A stretch of 64,000 bases of DNA from Anthostomella pinea (taxonomy: Eukaryota > Ascomycota > Sordariomycetes > Xylariales > Xylariaceae): NCBI GenBank assembly GCA_963556695.1, contig CAUWAG010000007.1, positions 2,418,001 through 2,482,000 on the forward strand, in the 5' to 3' direction. Shown here piece after piece: positions 33,195 through 44,635 of the stretch. The notes beneath the pieces are model-generated. The model searched no databases. It was not told the origin of the DNA and saw only the letters and a program-made list of their open reading frames with translations. Every line of letters begins with the position of its first letter. Position 1 is the first letter of the stretch. Both the position numbers and the translations under genes were made by a program.

Positions 33195-34311
33195 TGATCC
33201 TCGAGGATGGTGCAGGTGAACCCTGCAGCACTACCGGCTCGGCTTGTATACTGTTCTGCATAATACCCTATAGGTAGTGCGGTGAAGTCTATTTAGGTGT
33301 CATTAGACTAGACAATACGATTGGGCTTTGAGTACCTAAGGCATCTGAGCTGGCAAAACTGCCATGGGTGGGTGATGCCTGAGTCCCAATGTGAGGCCCC
33401 TTGAATATACTTGAACTCCTTCAATGTTCCCGTTTGTCTAGGTTTCACCACTTTTGGTCATCTCTAGAATATCTCCACATTGATATAGAATGACTTGACC
33501 ACACTGTTGACTGTTCTCAAACGCAATTTCATGCACTACGACCCTTCGTACACATAATTACAATGCTTTTATTGTGATGAAATCGTACGTGTCGGTATAC
33601 CTTTCCAGAGCACCTCCTTATCCATAGCCACTAGTCAGTATACCCCAGTTCAATCTACCAGCCTGATAGAACCAGCAGGGCTAAAATTGTAAAGTATCAT
33701 GATCATGTTCTGGTATTAGCCGAGCGCCTTTGTTGTATGGGCTTGTAATCGAGATCAAATCATGCAGCTTCAAGTCAAAATGCTTTCACGTGTTAAGGAC
33801 TGGAAGCAGCGTGAGGACCGGCAGCTATAAATAAACTCAGGTAACAACAAAACCGCGGGGTTGCTCTGTCTATAGTGGACACGGCACGAATTCCGGGCTC
33901 CTATTGGTCTCAATTGCGTTCAAGGACTGCACTGAGCATCAGCAGAGCCGCGCGCTGTGAAATGATAAATAGTGCCGCGGCGACGTCACACTTCCGACTG
34001 CGACCGTATCTCCTCCATTACTGAATTTCTCACAGCTCTTCGAAACATCCCCTTCCTAAACGACCATATCTTCCCATCCGACTGTTTTTCGGACTTGTTG
34101 TAGCCTTCAAATCCGTACCTGCATCCGCATCCATGGTACTCATTGCATTGGCGTATGCAAAATATCCCTTGATACCCGCCCGACTCTAACGATACGAGAG
34201 GACAGGCCGGCAGCCAAAGCCCTGCCCGCCTGCCAACGGCATCGGCGATATCTAGAGCGTACGCCTCGCAGTCGCACAACCGATCATATTGGACAACTTC
34301 GTCGCAGTTGA
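33195..34311. other. intergenic, 1.1 kb, no supported gene
   Basis: AT-moderate 3' flank of the Fpg gene and promoter of the next gene. A minus-strand ORF at 33986-34279 has no recognisable features. Confidence 0.4.
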
Positions 34312-36410
34312 ATGGCTGGGGCTGACTATGACGAGATAGCGGTCATGGATGAAGATATGAAGGGCGGGAGCGGAGAGGCAGGCGGAAGTCTTGGCCTTGG
34401 TGCTCGAATACTTGAACGATCGCCCCTGTCAAAAACAAGAAGTTTATCGGATGGAGATGGATCGCAACTGTCGCCCTCTCCCCACATCATTGAGGCTGAA
34501 AGAAGGACCTCGAAAGACGACAGTGCATTGGGGAGGGACCGCATTCAAGACACGACGACCCCCGTCACGCCCCGTCGTCCCGACTTTCCCCTTCGCGGCT
34601 TGTCACTGCACATGCCCCGGGGAAATTCGCCTTCAGCTTCGCCTTCGCACAATCCGACCAATATCCGCCCAGCGCCTTTGTCCCCGAAGCTCGACCCTTC
34701 CCAGATCTATGCATCGCCAACGAACATCCTTCCCCGACGGTCGCGCGGGTTGGACTTCTCTCGGGCAGCCACAAGCCTACATCACTCGATGCTGGCCGAG
34801 CAGTCGTCACCCGACTCATCACCAACAATCGGTGGCCGCGCTATGAATATACCCGGCCGTGCGAACGCTGAATATGGGTCAGACCAGCAGCCCACGTCTT
34901 TGTGGTCCATGATGGGCAACCAGGAGCGCATGAACATTTCTAGCTCGCTGGGAAGCACAAACCACCCTTTGGCCTCGGACTCTTCGTCTAGTTCGGGTGA
35001 CGACGCTTTCATGGATGAAGAAATGGAGGACCCCATCCTCGGCACACCACAGGTTGCTCAGGGTAACCGGCAGGCCCACGGGACCCACGCGGCTCCGTGG
35101 ATGCCCGGGACATCTCCTGCCATGAATAGCCTCTCGAGCTTCCGATCGCGACCACGGAAACAGAACAAAAGAAAATTACGGGGCTTGGCTGGTCTGGGCT
35201 TCAACGCTGCTGCCCCATCGCCACCAAATAACGCGGTGAGGGAGATCCGCGATACTCCCATCTCTCATTCGCGACGCGAAAGCATCAGTTGGGCAGCCAA
35301 CCAATTACAGATTTCCGGCAGTGAGAGTGAGGAGAAGACAATGGATACGAGCGACGGCTTGCCGATAACCCTTGCGAGAGATGGCCCCAGAGGCGTGGTC
35401 AAAAGAGTCGTGACACGGAGAGGCAATCTGCTGGTAAGCAATATGATCACGCCCCGACCAACCCCCGTACTGATTACAGACAGCCGAAAACGAAAGGTTT
35501 TGCACGCATACGTGCTGCCCTCGCCGAAGAGAACACTCCTGTTGACTCCGAGTTTCGCCGCGAAGCTGAGGTCATTCGCCAAGTCCGTGAAAGCGATACA
35601 GATCTCGAGCCCCGTATACCCTCAGGTCCTGCACCTCTAGATTCCCCGAACACGGCTCCGTCACAGACGTCGCAGACGCCGCCCAATCTCGCTTCTACCC
35701 AGGAACCCCTCGATGGACTACTACCCGACGATGACATGATGACGGATTCGAGCAGCTTCAAGCAGCAAGCAATGAAGAACTCCAAGGGTAAGAACTTCTG
35801 GGATATATTCTCCGAGACGAGCAGCATTGCCGGCAGTAGAACAACGCCGCCGCCACCTGCTTTCTTGCCCCGGGGCTCGTCGTCTGGTATAAGCGAGGAT
35901 GTTAACATGGACTCGCCGTCTCTGTCAGCCGGGTCTGGTAACACTAGTCTGTTCGGCCTGAGCAGCGGCCTCACCATCGGTAATTCTGCCACTGATATCC
36001 AACGATTCGAGACACCACAACCGACCGCTTCAGCACCACCCTCTCAGGGGAGCAGTGTACCGCCGACTGCCGCCGAGATCACGCGACGCATTAACAACAA
36101 ACGACGGAGAGATGACGATTTCGACCCTCATAGCTTCAAGAGACGGGCGGTCAGCCCAGGGATGAGCGTCCACAACTCCCCAATCATGCAAAGCCCAATG
36201 CAGCGAGACATGGCACCCTGGGGATCACGGCCAGGGAGCAACCACGGGGCGGATAAGGCATCAGCCACGCCGAGTGAGAATGGGAGCACGGTTGGCAGTG
36301 GCGGTACTGCAACGAACAGCGGGCGGCCCATCAACAGCGCTAAGGGTCGCATCGGTTTCCAAGGTATGGTGGACACGCACGACGGTTTGATGCGCATGAG
36401 CATCGAGTGA
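34312..36410 (+). CDS. conserved fungal protein, largely disordered, unknown function (682 aa)
   Basis: I do not recognise this gene. Exons 34312-35433 and 35484-36410 are joined by a 50-bp GT-AG intron that restores the frame at RRGNLL-PKTKGFARIRAAL. Most of the protein is Ser/Pro-rich with many SP/TP sites (for example TPVTPRRPDFPLRG, QLSPSPHI), as expected of a phosphorylated regulator. The best-ordered segment spans the intron: VVKRVVTRRGNLLPKTKGF, then RIRAALAEENTPVDSEFRRE and AEVIRQVRESD. A second basic block, ITRRINNKRRRDDDFDPHSF (about residue 580), looks like a bipartite nuclear signal; the protein ends GFQGMVDTHDGLMRMSIE. A nuclear, cell-cycle or transcriptional role is a guess from composition only. 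Confidence 0.75.
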
Positions 36411-37448
36411 GACGCTCATGGGCATCGTGCATCGCGTATTGCATTCTGGCGCCCTGGCGTTCGGCGTGGTGCAATTAAGGTTCGTCTTACTACGGGATCA
36501 TCTCCCTACTGGTACAGGACGGCTACTTGAAGAGCATGGGTTATGGGCTGCAGCGACTGCTTTTTCATGCAAGGCATCAGATCCATGAGTATCTGCCAGT
36601 AGCTCTCGAAATTAATGGCCGCGGGGGTATAGAGCCTCTACGGTGGAGCTTTATTAGTCTAACACCCTTTGATGAGTAATGATATATTCGGACCACTGGT
36701 CTGATATTCCTAATACGGGCAGTATTGGGCTTGTTGGTTTTTTGTGCTTGTGCCTACTGCGTGGTGTTGTCTAATAAGACCTTAGGTTTGTATTACATGC
36801 CGTGAGTAGTCGAGTGAGTACACGACCGTGTCGTGCCTGGAGGTGCCGTTTCGACTTCGAGATCCGCTGGATAGCGCCGGCTCGCGGGTAGGACGATTGG
36901 CTCATCAATCCGCAAGTAAGAAGTGTGGCATACATCTCTGTTTCGATGCAATATAGCGCTAATGTCTCAGGCATAAAGGGGCAAGCATCCACCCGACGTC
37001 TCCTCCCCTACCTGTTCATGTTCTACCACTTCCCACGACGACTCGCGGCGACACCACTACAGCAACACTGGAGCACAAACGCTAACATCTCACGGGACTC
37101 TCCCTGGGGGGTGGAGATTATGTTCTTCGAGTCACTGCTCAAGGCACTGCTAGTGTGTATCTCATGGGTACAAGATGAGAACAACCAAGAATGGTAGGCA
37201 CGGTAGCCGAAGCCATTACCTGTCAGTCGAGAGATCCAGCGAAGAGAGTCCGTCTCTCACGCGGCTGCCCGCCCAGGATCCTTAAGGTCGGCAACTGTGA
37301 ACGCTGGGTCTTAAAAAGACGAAGACAAGATTGAGGCAAAGCAGAAGAAGAATCGGCGAAAGGGTGGGAGATTCATAACTTTGCACCTAGACAGCACACC
37401 AGACGTGTCTTTGCACACGTTTAACTCAAGTTCCTGTCATGAAATACT
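36411..37448. other. intergenic, 1 kb, no supported gene
   Basis: Between two convergent genes. Short ORFs show no features. Confidence 0.4.
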
Positions 37449-39302
37449 CTAGCTAGCAGTGCTTATCTGAGAAGATGGCGACTCATCCATGGTTGACTGA
37501 GTCCCCCTTTCCATCTGCATCCCATACTGTATCCGCTGCACGATCTGCAGTATCTTCTGCTGCTCCCGTATCAGATCCATCAGCTTCCTCTCCTGCTGCA
37601 TCAACTCCAGGATGGCCCTCTGGTCCTGGAGCATCCGCACCATCCTGTGCTGCTCGACGTGCATCTCGGCGATCCTGCGACCGGCCTCGCGCATCTCCAC
37701 GCGGTGCCGGTAGTCGACCTCCCGCGTGATCTTCTCGCAGATGCGGCGCAGCCGGGCCATGCTAGCGTCGAGCCCGGCGCGGTAGTCCCTTATGACCGCC
37801 GTGACTACGATCGTGTTGTTCTTTCGGCTCACGGTTCTGGTGCATAGCTTCGCATGCTCGAAGAGTTGCACGTAAGCTTGTCCCACCAGCTCGGTCATCC
37901 TCTCGTCCTGGTGCAGCTGCAGCTCCCGCTGGCACAAGTGCATTGCGTCGGCCATCTCTTCAAGTCCGGCGGCGATGTCTCCGTATACTGCCTGTCGTCC
38001 AGAGTTAGACAACGGGACTCAAGCGGACCTCATTTGTGCCACTCTTGTGCAGATGAACACGTCATACCTTGCCAGTTTCTGCAAGAAGCGTGATGCTGGG
38101 CAATAACAGAGATGCGATTTCAAGCGGGTTTCCGAAATGATCCGATCCAGCTGATATCTTGGACATGATCGATTTCAGCTTGCTTGGCTCCAAACCCACT
38201 GCGGTGCTCTTTTGGTGCAAGCGCTGTACCAGTTCGCTCGGACTCGTGACTTCACCCAGGAACTTTAGGTCTTTCGACGACAGACTCTGCCGGAAGGAAG
38301 TGACGGCTTGCTGCCAAGCGTCTGGCCTGCTACGTCGGGTTAGCTCTATGCTCCTTGATCGGGAAGCCGCAGTGGAAACCTACCTTGCAGGAAATGGGGT
38401 GGTATACTCTTCAGACGCTTCTTTCGAGGTGGGAATATCAGAGTGTAGACAATCAGCCAGATTCTGGGGTCCCTGGTTGGTCCGCGTTCCCGACGATGGA
38501 GGTCCTTGAGCATCGACTGCGTCGCTCGAATCAAGCGCGGCTGGCAAGACATCGTCTTGTAATGAGGACGATAGATCTGCAGCCATGACATTCGCCATGG
38601 ACTCCAGCCGAGTTCCGCTCTGTATTCCATTCGTTTGAGCGAAATCCATCAGTTGTGAGATACCGCCCTGGAGCGTTTTGGTATACCGGGTCGTCTCCTG
38701 GAGACACTGCTGCCGCTGTTGCTGCTCCTCCGCGACGGCGGAGAATGCGTCTCTCATCTCCGACCTCATGGATCCAACCTCGTCACGGATTATCACAGTG
38801 TTCTTACTACAAGAGGTCAGTGGGAGTGAAAGTGGGGATGTCTTATCTCTATGCTTGTAGGTAGGAAGTCATACCCGACCGATGATACCATCGCCTGGCC
38901 AAGGAGATTCCCAGACGCCTGCAATCTGACCGTGTAGTGTTTCAGTGCCGCCTTGCCAAAGACGAACTCGACGTTCTTTCGAAGCCGCTTGAACCTCGAC
39001 GTAGCGTCGCTAGTGTCGTACTGTTCCACAGTCGAAAGTTGCAGCGCCAGTGTCAACTCGCACTCCTGCAGCACTGCCGAGATGGCATCAAGTTGCATCT
39101 TGTCGACGTTCCTGAATGACGACCGCTCGTGGAGCGCTGCGTACTCCTCGACATCGGCGAATACTGTCCGGGTACTGCTCAGGACCTCGAGATATTTCTG
39201 TACGTCGGCGGGCGCGTCGTGCACAGCCTTGAGGAAGCTGTACAATAGGGCTCCGACTTTGAGCACTGTCGAGCTCAGCTCGAGGATCGAACACGGCTCC
39301 AT
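37449..39302 (-). CDS. protein with fungal STAND-type N-terminal domain, no NACHT (551 aa)
   Basis: Exons on the complement: 38875-39302, 38384-38806, 38068-38329, 37449-37991, with GT-AG introns. Residues 1-150 (MEPCSILELSSTVLKVGALL, VHDAPADVQKYLEVLSSTRT) match the helical N-terminal domain found on many fungal STAND/NLR-like proteins (helo-like or PigL_N type). The middle (exon 2) is a Gln-rich coiled coil (AFSAVAEEQQQRQQCLQ) followed by a polar stretch. The last exon is a second long coiled coil (MHVEQHRMVRMLQDQRAILE, LMQQERKLMDLIREQQK). No P-loop, NACHT, ankyrin or WD repeats are present, so the usual sensor half is missing. It could be a stand-alone signalling partner; cell-death function is not shown. 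Confidence 0.65.
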
Positions 39303-40726
39303 GGCGGAAAGTCCGCAGTACTAGAGGATCCTCGACAAGGGGTCTGGTTCTCTTGTATGTGCCGTCGATAAGTTGAATAGCGACGACAAAGTAGTAGTGA
39401 CAGAAATAAGGAAAGGAAATGGAGAGGGCAACGCTGAGCTCGTCAAGGACCATTTTCATAGCCAGCCTCGCGGCGGTCGTTGGGGTCGGCATGCATGCAA
39501 ATGAGTACACCTCCCCATGCACTGCCCCCAACGGCTGATACGGAACAAGGCGCTCTCACCAGTCATATCATCCCAAGCCATTTGAAGATGGTTATATGAG
39601 GCTGACAACGCAACCAAGCTTATTGGTCTGTCGAGTTCGGATGACGCACAGAATCGATAGATCGAGGCATCTGTGCTCACTCAGCCTACCAGTGGTCGCC
39701 TCGCAACAAGTATAGTACTGCGGGCACTGCGTTGTCACGACATCGTGACTTTGCCTTGCTGTACCAAAAGAGTGCCCAACTCGGCCGACGCCGAATCATC
39801 GGCAGCAAGGACACATATAGTCATTTGAACTCGCGTCTCTGCGTCAACTCGCTTCAATGTTGTCTTTTCCAGCTCGTCACGGCTGCATTTTCGTCCATTT
39901 TGAAGGATGGGAAGGATGGGAAGGATGGGAAGGATGGGAAGGATGGGAAGGATGGGAAGGATGGGAAAGATGGGAAAGATGGGAAAGATGGGAAAGATGG
40001 GAAAGATGGGAAAGATGGGAAAGATGAGGCTCAGGAGTTTGCTTCTCGACTAGCCCGATTTGCGCGATGTAGGTACGTAGACAGCGCTCCTTCCCTTCTC
40101 AATGCTCTGCTTCCCACGTGCAGCGGAATGGAAGCGCCAGAGGCCACCATGCCCGACAACTCACAACGTCACCAGCGTTTCACCTCGTTAGTGCTCAGTT
40201 GTTCGTCGCTTCCAGGTTCTTCGTTGTCTTCTTCCAATCCCGCCAAAATGCCAATGGAGTTATAATCAAGAGCGGTGTACAATTTTGACAAGTGCCCTCG
40301 AAAAGGGGCTGCTTCAGAGCGGCACATCGGCTACAGCCGGACTAAACCCAACACGCGGGCCACTGGGAAGGAGCCGGCAACCAAATGTTAGATCATGATA
40401 CATTAGTCATATTGGCCAAAGAGAGTCCTAAGCGCGGAAGCGCGCTCATGCCGACCTCCGAGCCCCCCAGCCCCGACTCACCGACATCATTCGGGACCGA
40501 GGGGACATGTATGTGGCTGTCTGACTACCTTACACATCAATGAAATGTTACCAGTAATTCATGTCGTATAAAGTGACGGTATCTCGTATTCAAGTATTTC
40601 CTGTCTAAGTCTCGTTCATTACCGAATCATCCTCACCTCCGTCGTCGTTCAGCATCCAAGCAAGTTCATAAACCACCGACTACGCACCTCCATCCCACCC
40701 TCCCATCTCTCACTACCTTAGACAAC
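39303..40726. other. intergenic with minisatellite; no confident gene
   Basis: A plus-strand frame, 39732-40265, spans the minisatellite but has poor composition outside it and no family features, so I do not call it a gene. The last 150 bp are the CT-rich leader of the cupin gene. Confidence 0.45.
39903..40025 (+). repeat. 9-bp minisatellite, 14 units, in two uniform halves
   Basis: The repeat is AAGGATGGG seven times and then AAAGATGGG seven times, the last unit ending AAAGAT. It is perfect in length throughout (13 x 9 + 6 bp). On the plus strand in the open frame it encodes (Lys-Asp-Gly)n. Confidence 0.95.
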
Positions 40727-41326
40727 ATGCCCACCAACCGCGGCCCCGTCTCGGTGAAGCACTGCACGCGCGCCAACAGCGAGAAAGTCCAAGTCGGGCC
40801 CTGCACCATCTACATCTACGAGGACGGCGCCAACACGGACAACCGCGTGGGCTGCATGCTGCTCGAGCTGCCGGCGGGGGCGTCCGGGCCGCCGATGCAC
40901 TGGCACCGCTTCCACGACGAGTGCTTTTTCGTGACGAAGGGCGCGGTGGCGTTCGTGACGCCCGAGGGCGAGGTGCGTTGTGGTGCAGGCGAGATGGTCA
41001 CGGTGCCGCCGCGCGCTGTGCACACTTTTAGGAATGCTAGTGAGACCGAGTCGGCGGAGTTATTCATGACGGCTACGCCCGGGTATTATATGGATTGTGA
41101 GTTGCTGTTGCCGTGATAATCCGATTCGTAGGAACTGGTGTGGGAGGAAGCCGCGATGAACTGGCTTGGATCGGCTGGACTTGACTTGATTTGACTGACC
41201 CTCGTTGCAGATTTTAGGACTATGAGCAAGATGGGGAGCTCCGGGCAGAAGCTCACGCCGGAACAGAACTTGCATATCATGGAGTTGTTCGGGACTTTCC
41301 CGCCGGATGTGGAGTCGGAGCCGTGA
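40727..41326 (+). CDS. cupin-domain protein (161 aa)
   Basis: Small single-domain cupin, a beta-barrel often with a metal site. Exons 40727-41096 and 41211-41326 with a 114-bp GT-AG intron. Cupin motif 1 reads PPMHWHRFHDECFFVTKG (two His and a Glu as metal ligands, G at the end); motif 2 reads AGEMVTVPPRAVHTFRNAS with the fourth ligand His. The start (MPTNRGPVSVKHCTRANS) fits a cytosolic protein. The C-terminal exon (YFRTMSKM, LTPEQNLHIMELFGTF) is helical and typical of fungal relatives. Possible roles include small-molecule isomerase or dioxygenase, but the substrate is unknown. A pyrimidine-rich promoter precedes it; an AT-rich transposon relic follows. Confidence 0.82.
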
Positions 41327-41649
41327 AGCATCGGCCCTGACCTCTTTATACGATTTATATTATTGTCCCCGGGGCATTTCGGGACGTGTTAATTGGCTAT
41401 GCGGAGATCGGAAAGTTCTGGCTTGCAATGTGTGCTGTTCAAGGTGACTATGGCGCATAGGTCTTGTACATAAGACATTCCACATATCGTCATTAATCGT
41501 CATCAACAGCTTGCACGTTAAGTGAGAACCCCGTGTGCCTCTCAGTGCTGGTATATGATACAATGTGACCGACTGCGAATTCCTACGCGGGGGACCCCCG
41601 TTTCTAAACAGTCTAGCAGCAGCCTTGCAACAGCCTTGCAACAGCCTTT

Positions 41650-42960
41650 TCAAGTGTAAACATAGTGGATACGGGCCGCTCTTATAAGCCCAATTTTAAT
41701 TAAACATAAAAAATAGATAACATTATAGCTAGCGCTCCCACTACTATTAGTTTAATAACTATGTTAAAATAAATATCTTCTTAGCACTAAATAACTATTT
41801 AACTAGGGTTATTATATTAAGTATGAATAATTATATTATAGTTAAAACTTTATTAATACTGCCACTTTATTAAAACAAGCCACTTTAAATTAAAAAAGAT
41901 TAAAAAAATCTTGTATTATAAAGTTAAAGCTAAGGCTTTATAAAAGCTACATACATATATAAACTTTTTAACTTATAATTCTACAGCTTTATTCTTTTTA
42001 CTTTACTTTATAAATATTTATAAAATCACGTTACGATTTAAATAAATAAAACTTATAAATTACGAGATTATATTATATTACTGAAGCGTGTGTGTATGGG
42101 TGTATAGTGGTACATGGGGGCGGGTTGGAGATCTCAAAATAGAAGGGCTGGGGCAACACATACTTACGGTATTGTGCGGCCCCCTAGCCATTATCTAATC
42201 TATCTAGTTGCTACAGTGGGTCTCCTCCACCACTGCCCCTTGGTGACACGTATCGATTACTTACTTATATTTATCAAGCTCTAAACCTTTACGAAAAAAT
42301 AAAAAAACATTTATTTTAAGTGTTCATATACCCTTTAATTTAAAGTTACGATATTCGGCTTAATAAAGTAACTAATATTAATAAAATAACAAGGCTAATC
42401 AAGCAGTAATTATATACGACCGTACGTTTAGTTGTTATTATATAATATAGCTGTAAGCAGTCGGGTGGCTCACAGGTGTGCTGTAGCACGCTTCTAGGGG
42501 TGACAAGGGTGACAAGGCTGACAGCAGCACTGAAAGGAAGGAACAGCCTAGAAGCGGGCTTTGAGCTTTAGTGTATCTGGGACAAGGGATCTTTACCCTC
42601 CGGATCAAAGGCTGGGCATTGCTTTGAAGTTGGTATGTGTATTTAGTACCTGAACAGGTCCCAAGACCCAAGGGTAGATCTGCACCCAGAATGTAAGCAA
42701 CATGATGACCTGAACCACTGAACCGATCTTTTCCATAATAGCTATTATAAAGTGATTAAAAAGACAATTGTACGCGATCGTTATTTTGTACTAGTTATCA
42801 TTAACAGTCGGGATAATAATAAATAGTCTAATTATTTATCTCAAACATTATTCGCACTAAAATTATCACGAAATCAGACTAATAAGCTATATAGCAGCAT
42901 GTTTCGACCTAATAACACTATTAAGCACTTAAAAGGCTACTGGCACTCTTTTCTAAAAGG
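41650..42960. mobile_element. AT-rich, RIP-like transposon remnant block
   Basis: 41690-42100, 42250-42450 and 42720-42960 are strongly AT-rich with frequent TA steps and no ORFs, against GC-moderate flanks. Between them GC-richer fragments survive (42110-42250, 42460-42720). The minus-strand reading near 42600-42671 (LGTCSGTKYTYQL) resembles that near 48870-48960 (LGTKSSTKYTPKH), suggesting copies of one retroelement. This is the pattern left by RIP on repeats. Element class and ends cannot be set. Confidence 0.6.
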
Positions 42961-43470
42961 GGGGTCCCCCTGGTAAGTAGCCACGATTTACTATGCCAAC
43001 CATCGGCCACAACATCCCAAATATCTCCACTGCGGACCACGTCTTCTTCATACCCCGTAGTCCAACAGCATTCAGGAGCATCCGCCAGTACTATTTTCTT
43101 CTCGCCACCAGCATGCAGGACTCTCGCTGCAGCGAGATGCGTCTCCTGTTATTAAGTCAGGAATGAACGTAGCCAAATTAACTTCAATGGCGGGATGTGG
43201 TTTGCGCTTACCTGGCACATACAGAGTGACGCAAGCTATTGAAGGACCCCAAAAGACAATCGAAATCCGAACGGAAAGATGCTTGGTGCCAGAGTGGCCT
43301 CGCGTGTAGTCTCGACTGGCCTTCCATGCCTGATAGACATCGGTTCGAATGCAAGGACCGACGTGAACTGTACTTAAAAGTCAGTAACAATATAACCGCA
43401 AGGAGGTACAGATGACTTACATCCGCCTTATCGATATCCCATTATCATTGTCCACCAGTAATCCAAGAGC
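42921..43470 (-). pseudogene. probable gene remnant beside the AT-rich block
   Basis: Not recognised, but it reads like protein on the complement in pieces: exon-like segments up to 43470-43421, 43372-43219 and 43145-42921, separated by GT...AG segments with CTGAC sites. Readable stretches are DNDNGISIRR, VGPCIRTDVYQAWKASRDY, HLSVRISIVFWGPSIACVTL and HLAAARVLHAGGEKKIVLAD followed by APECCWTTGYEEDVVRSGD and WDVVADGWHS. The strongest donor and acceptor sites do not keep one frame; weaker ones (AAG acceptor at 43373, GT donor at 43218) do. There is no start codon in the right place, and an in-frame TAA lies at 43471-43473. I regard it as a truncated or decaying gene. Confidence 0.35.
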
Positions 43471-43543
43471 TTAAAGTGGCATCGACTTGAACGAAGAAAG
43501 CCAACCACAGCCAACAGGTTTGCAGTAAACGGGCGGTCGATGT

Positions 43544-44635
43544 TCATTGCGTATCTTCCGGGGGCATGTCCCAAGTTCTGACAGGCTTCCCATTATGTTT
43601 CCTCTTGCGAAGGCTTGTGGCGCCACCACCAACGAAATGCAGGACCCATTCACGGACTTTCCTCGTCTTCGCCAGCTGTGGGTGTGTGGGTCTTTTCGAT
43701 ACCACATCTTTCATGCTGTACAGGCCAGGCTGGTCCTTTGTGTCCAGTCTCCGACGGTGAAGCAGATCGACCTTTGTGAGGCCCTTCCTGAGACTATGTC
43801 CGTAGACCTTCTTCATGAATACGTTCAAGGCCACGTTTCGAAGGAGCACAATGTCCTGCCGCCGGAGATCCTTGAGCACTCGGTCCGATTCGGTAAGATC
43901 TGATGATAACCAAAAGGTAATAGCGAAGCCAGATTTAGTGTCGTCGGCCACGAGGAGCTCGACCAGAGATTTGGTCGAGCCCCATCTCGTCTTTACAGTT
44001 CGCGGTTCTGCAACTGAGATTATGCCGACGATTAGATTGACAGTGATGGTCTGTGGCGAGATGCTCTGCAAGTATGAGGCTTTAGGTAGGTCTTCCAGGT
44101 CACTGAGGTGACCGGATTCAATGGCGCGCACATGGGACTGTTCACCAGAGGAACCACTGCCCTGGGTAGAGAAGTCGGTGCTTCCTTCTCGGGTTTCATC
44201 GATAGAAGATATATCGGTACCGAAGCTAGAGCCTGGTAACTGCGATGAAGGAAGCTCCTCATGTAAAGCTAACGAGCGATCGTAAAACTCGTTTAGAAGC
44301 TTTTGGCTCTGGTCGTCTCCCGTCAAGATCGATGTGTTATCAAGAGACTGGGTTAAGGTGGTAAATAAGCCCTTGTAGCCGTGGTAATCGCTTCCCAACT
44401 CGAGAATCTGAGAGAAGCCTGTCGGCAGTCGTTGTCGGTGAAGTGGGATTGACCTCCACACAGGTAGGTCTGGTGTCGGGCTTGAGTTGCTCTCCAGGAC
44501 TGGTTGGCGCAATGGATGTTCCGACCGGGTGAAATGCGCAATAGGTTCTGTGAAGTGCTTCAAGAGGCCTGACTCCTCCCAGTCCAGAGAATGACTCTCG
44601 GGTGCCCCAGCAAGAATTATGATCTTTGGCGCCAT
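43544..44635 (-). CDS. OB-fold-like putative nucleic-acid-binding protein (363 aa)
   Basis: Weakly recognised. I use the ATG at 44635 (MAPKIIILAGAPESHSLD); the frame is open 138 codons further but reads as leader. The N-terminal third is a short conserved start with the segment ILELGSDYHGYKGLFTTLTQ. A Ser-rich linker (about 135-185) leads to a likely OB fold at about 195-310: ITVNLIVGIISVAEPRTVK, VELLVADDTKSGFAITFWLS, LKDLRRQDIVLLRNVALNVF. This resembles single-strand-DNA-binding OB domains in RPA- and shieldin-like proteins. The tail is basic (TSLRKRKHNGKPVRTWD). Single exon. It is divergent from ndc80 with a 520-bp shared upstream region. A DNA-maintenance role is inference from the fold only. 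Confidence 0.6.
   Translation of the reverse strand: MAPKIIILAGAPESHSLDWEESGLLKHFTEPIAHFTRSEHPLRQPVLESNSSPTPDLPVWRSIPLHRQRLPTGFSQILELGSDYHGYKGLFTTLTQSLDNTSILTGDDQSQKLLNEFYDRSLALHEELPSSQLPGSSFGTDISSIDETREGSTDFSTQGSGSSGEQSHVRAIESGHLSDLEDLPKASYLQSISPQTITVNLIVGIISVAEPRTVKTRWGSTKSLVELLVADDTKSGFAITFWLSSDLTESDRVLKDLRRQDIVLLRNVALNVFMKKVYGHSLRKGLTKVDLLHRRRLDTKDQPGLYSMKDVVSKRPTHPQLAKTRKVREWVLHFVGGGATSLRKRKHNGKPVRTWDMPPEDTQ

Noticed and set aside
39732..40265. 177-codon ORF containing the (Lys-Asp-Gly)n repeat
   Set aside because: Open largely because the 9-bp repeat cannot make a stop; the rest has no domain and poor codon composition.
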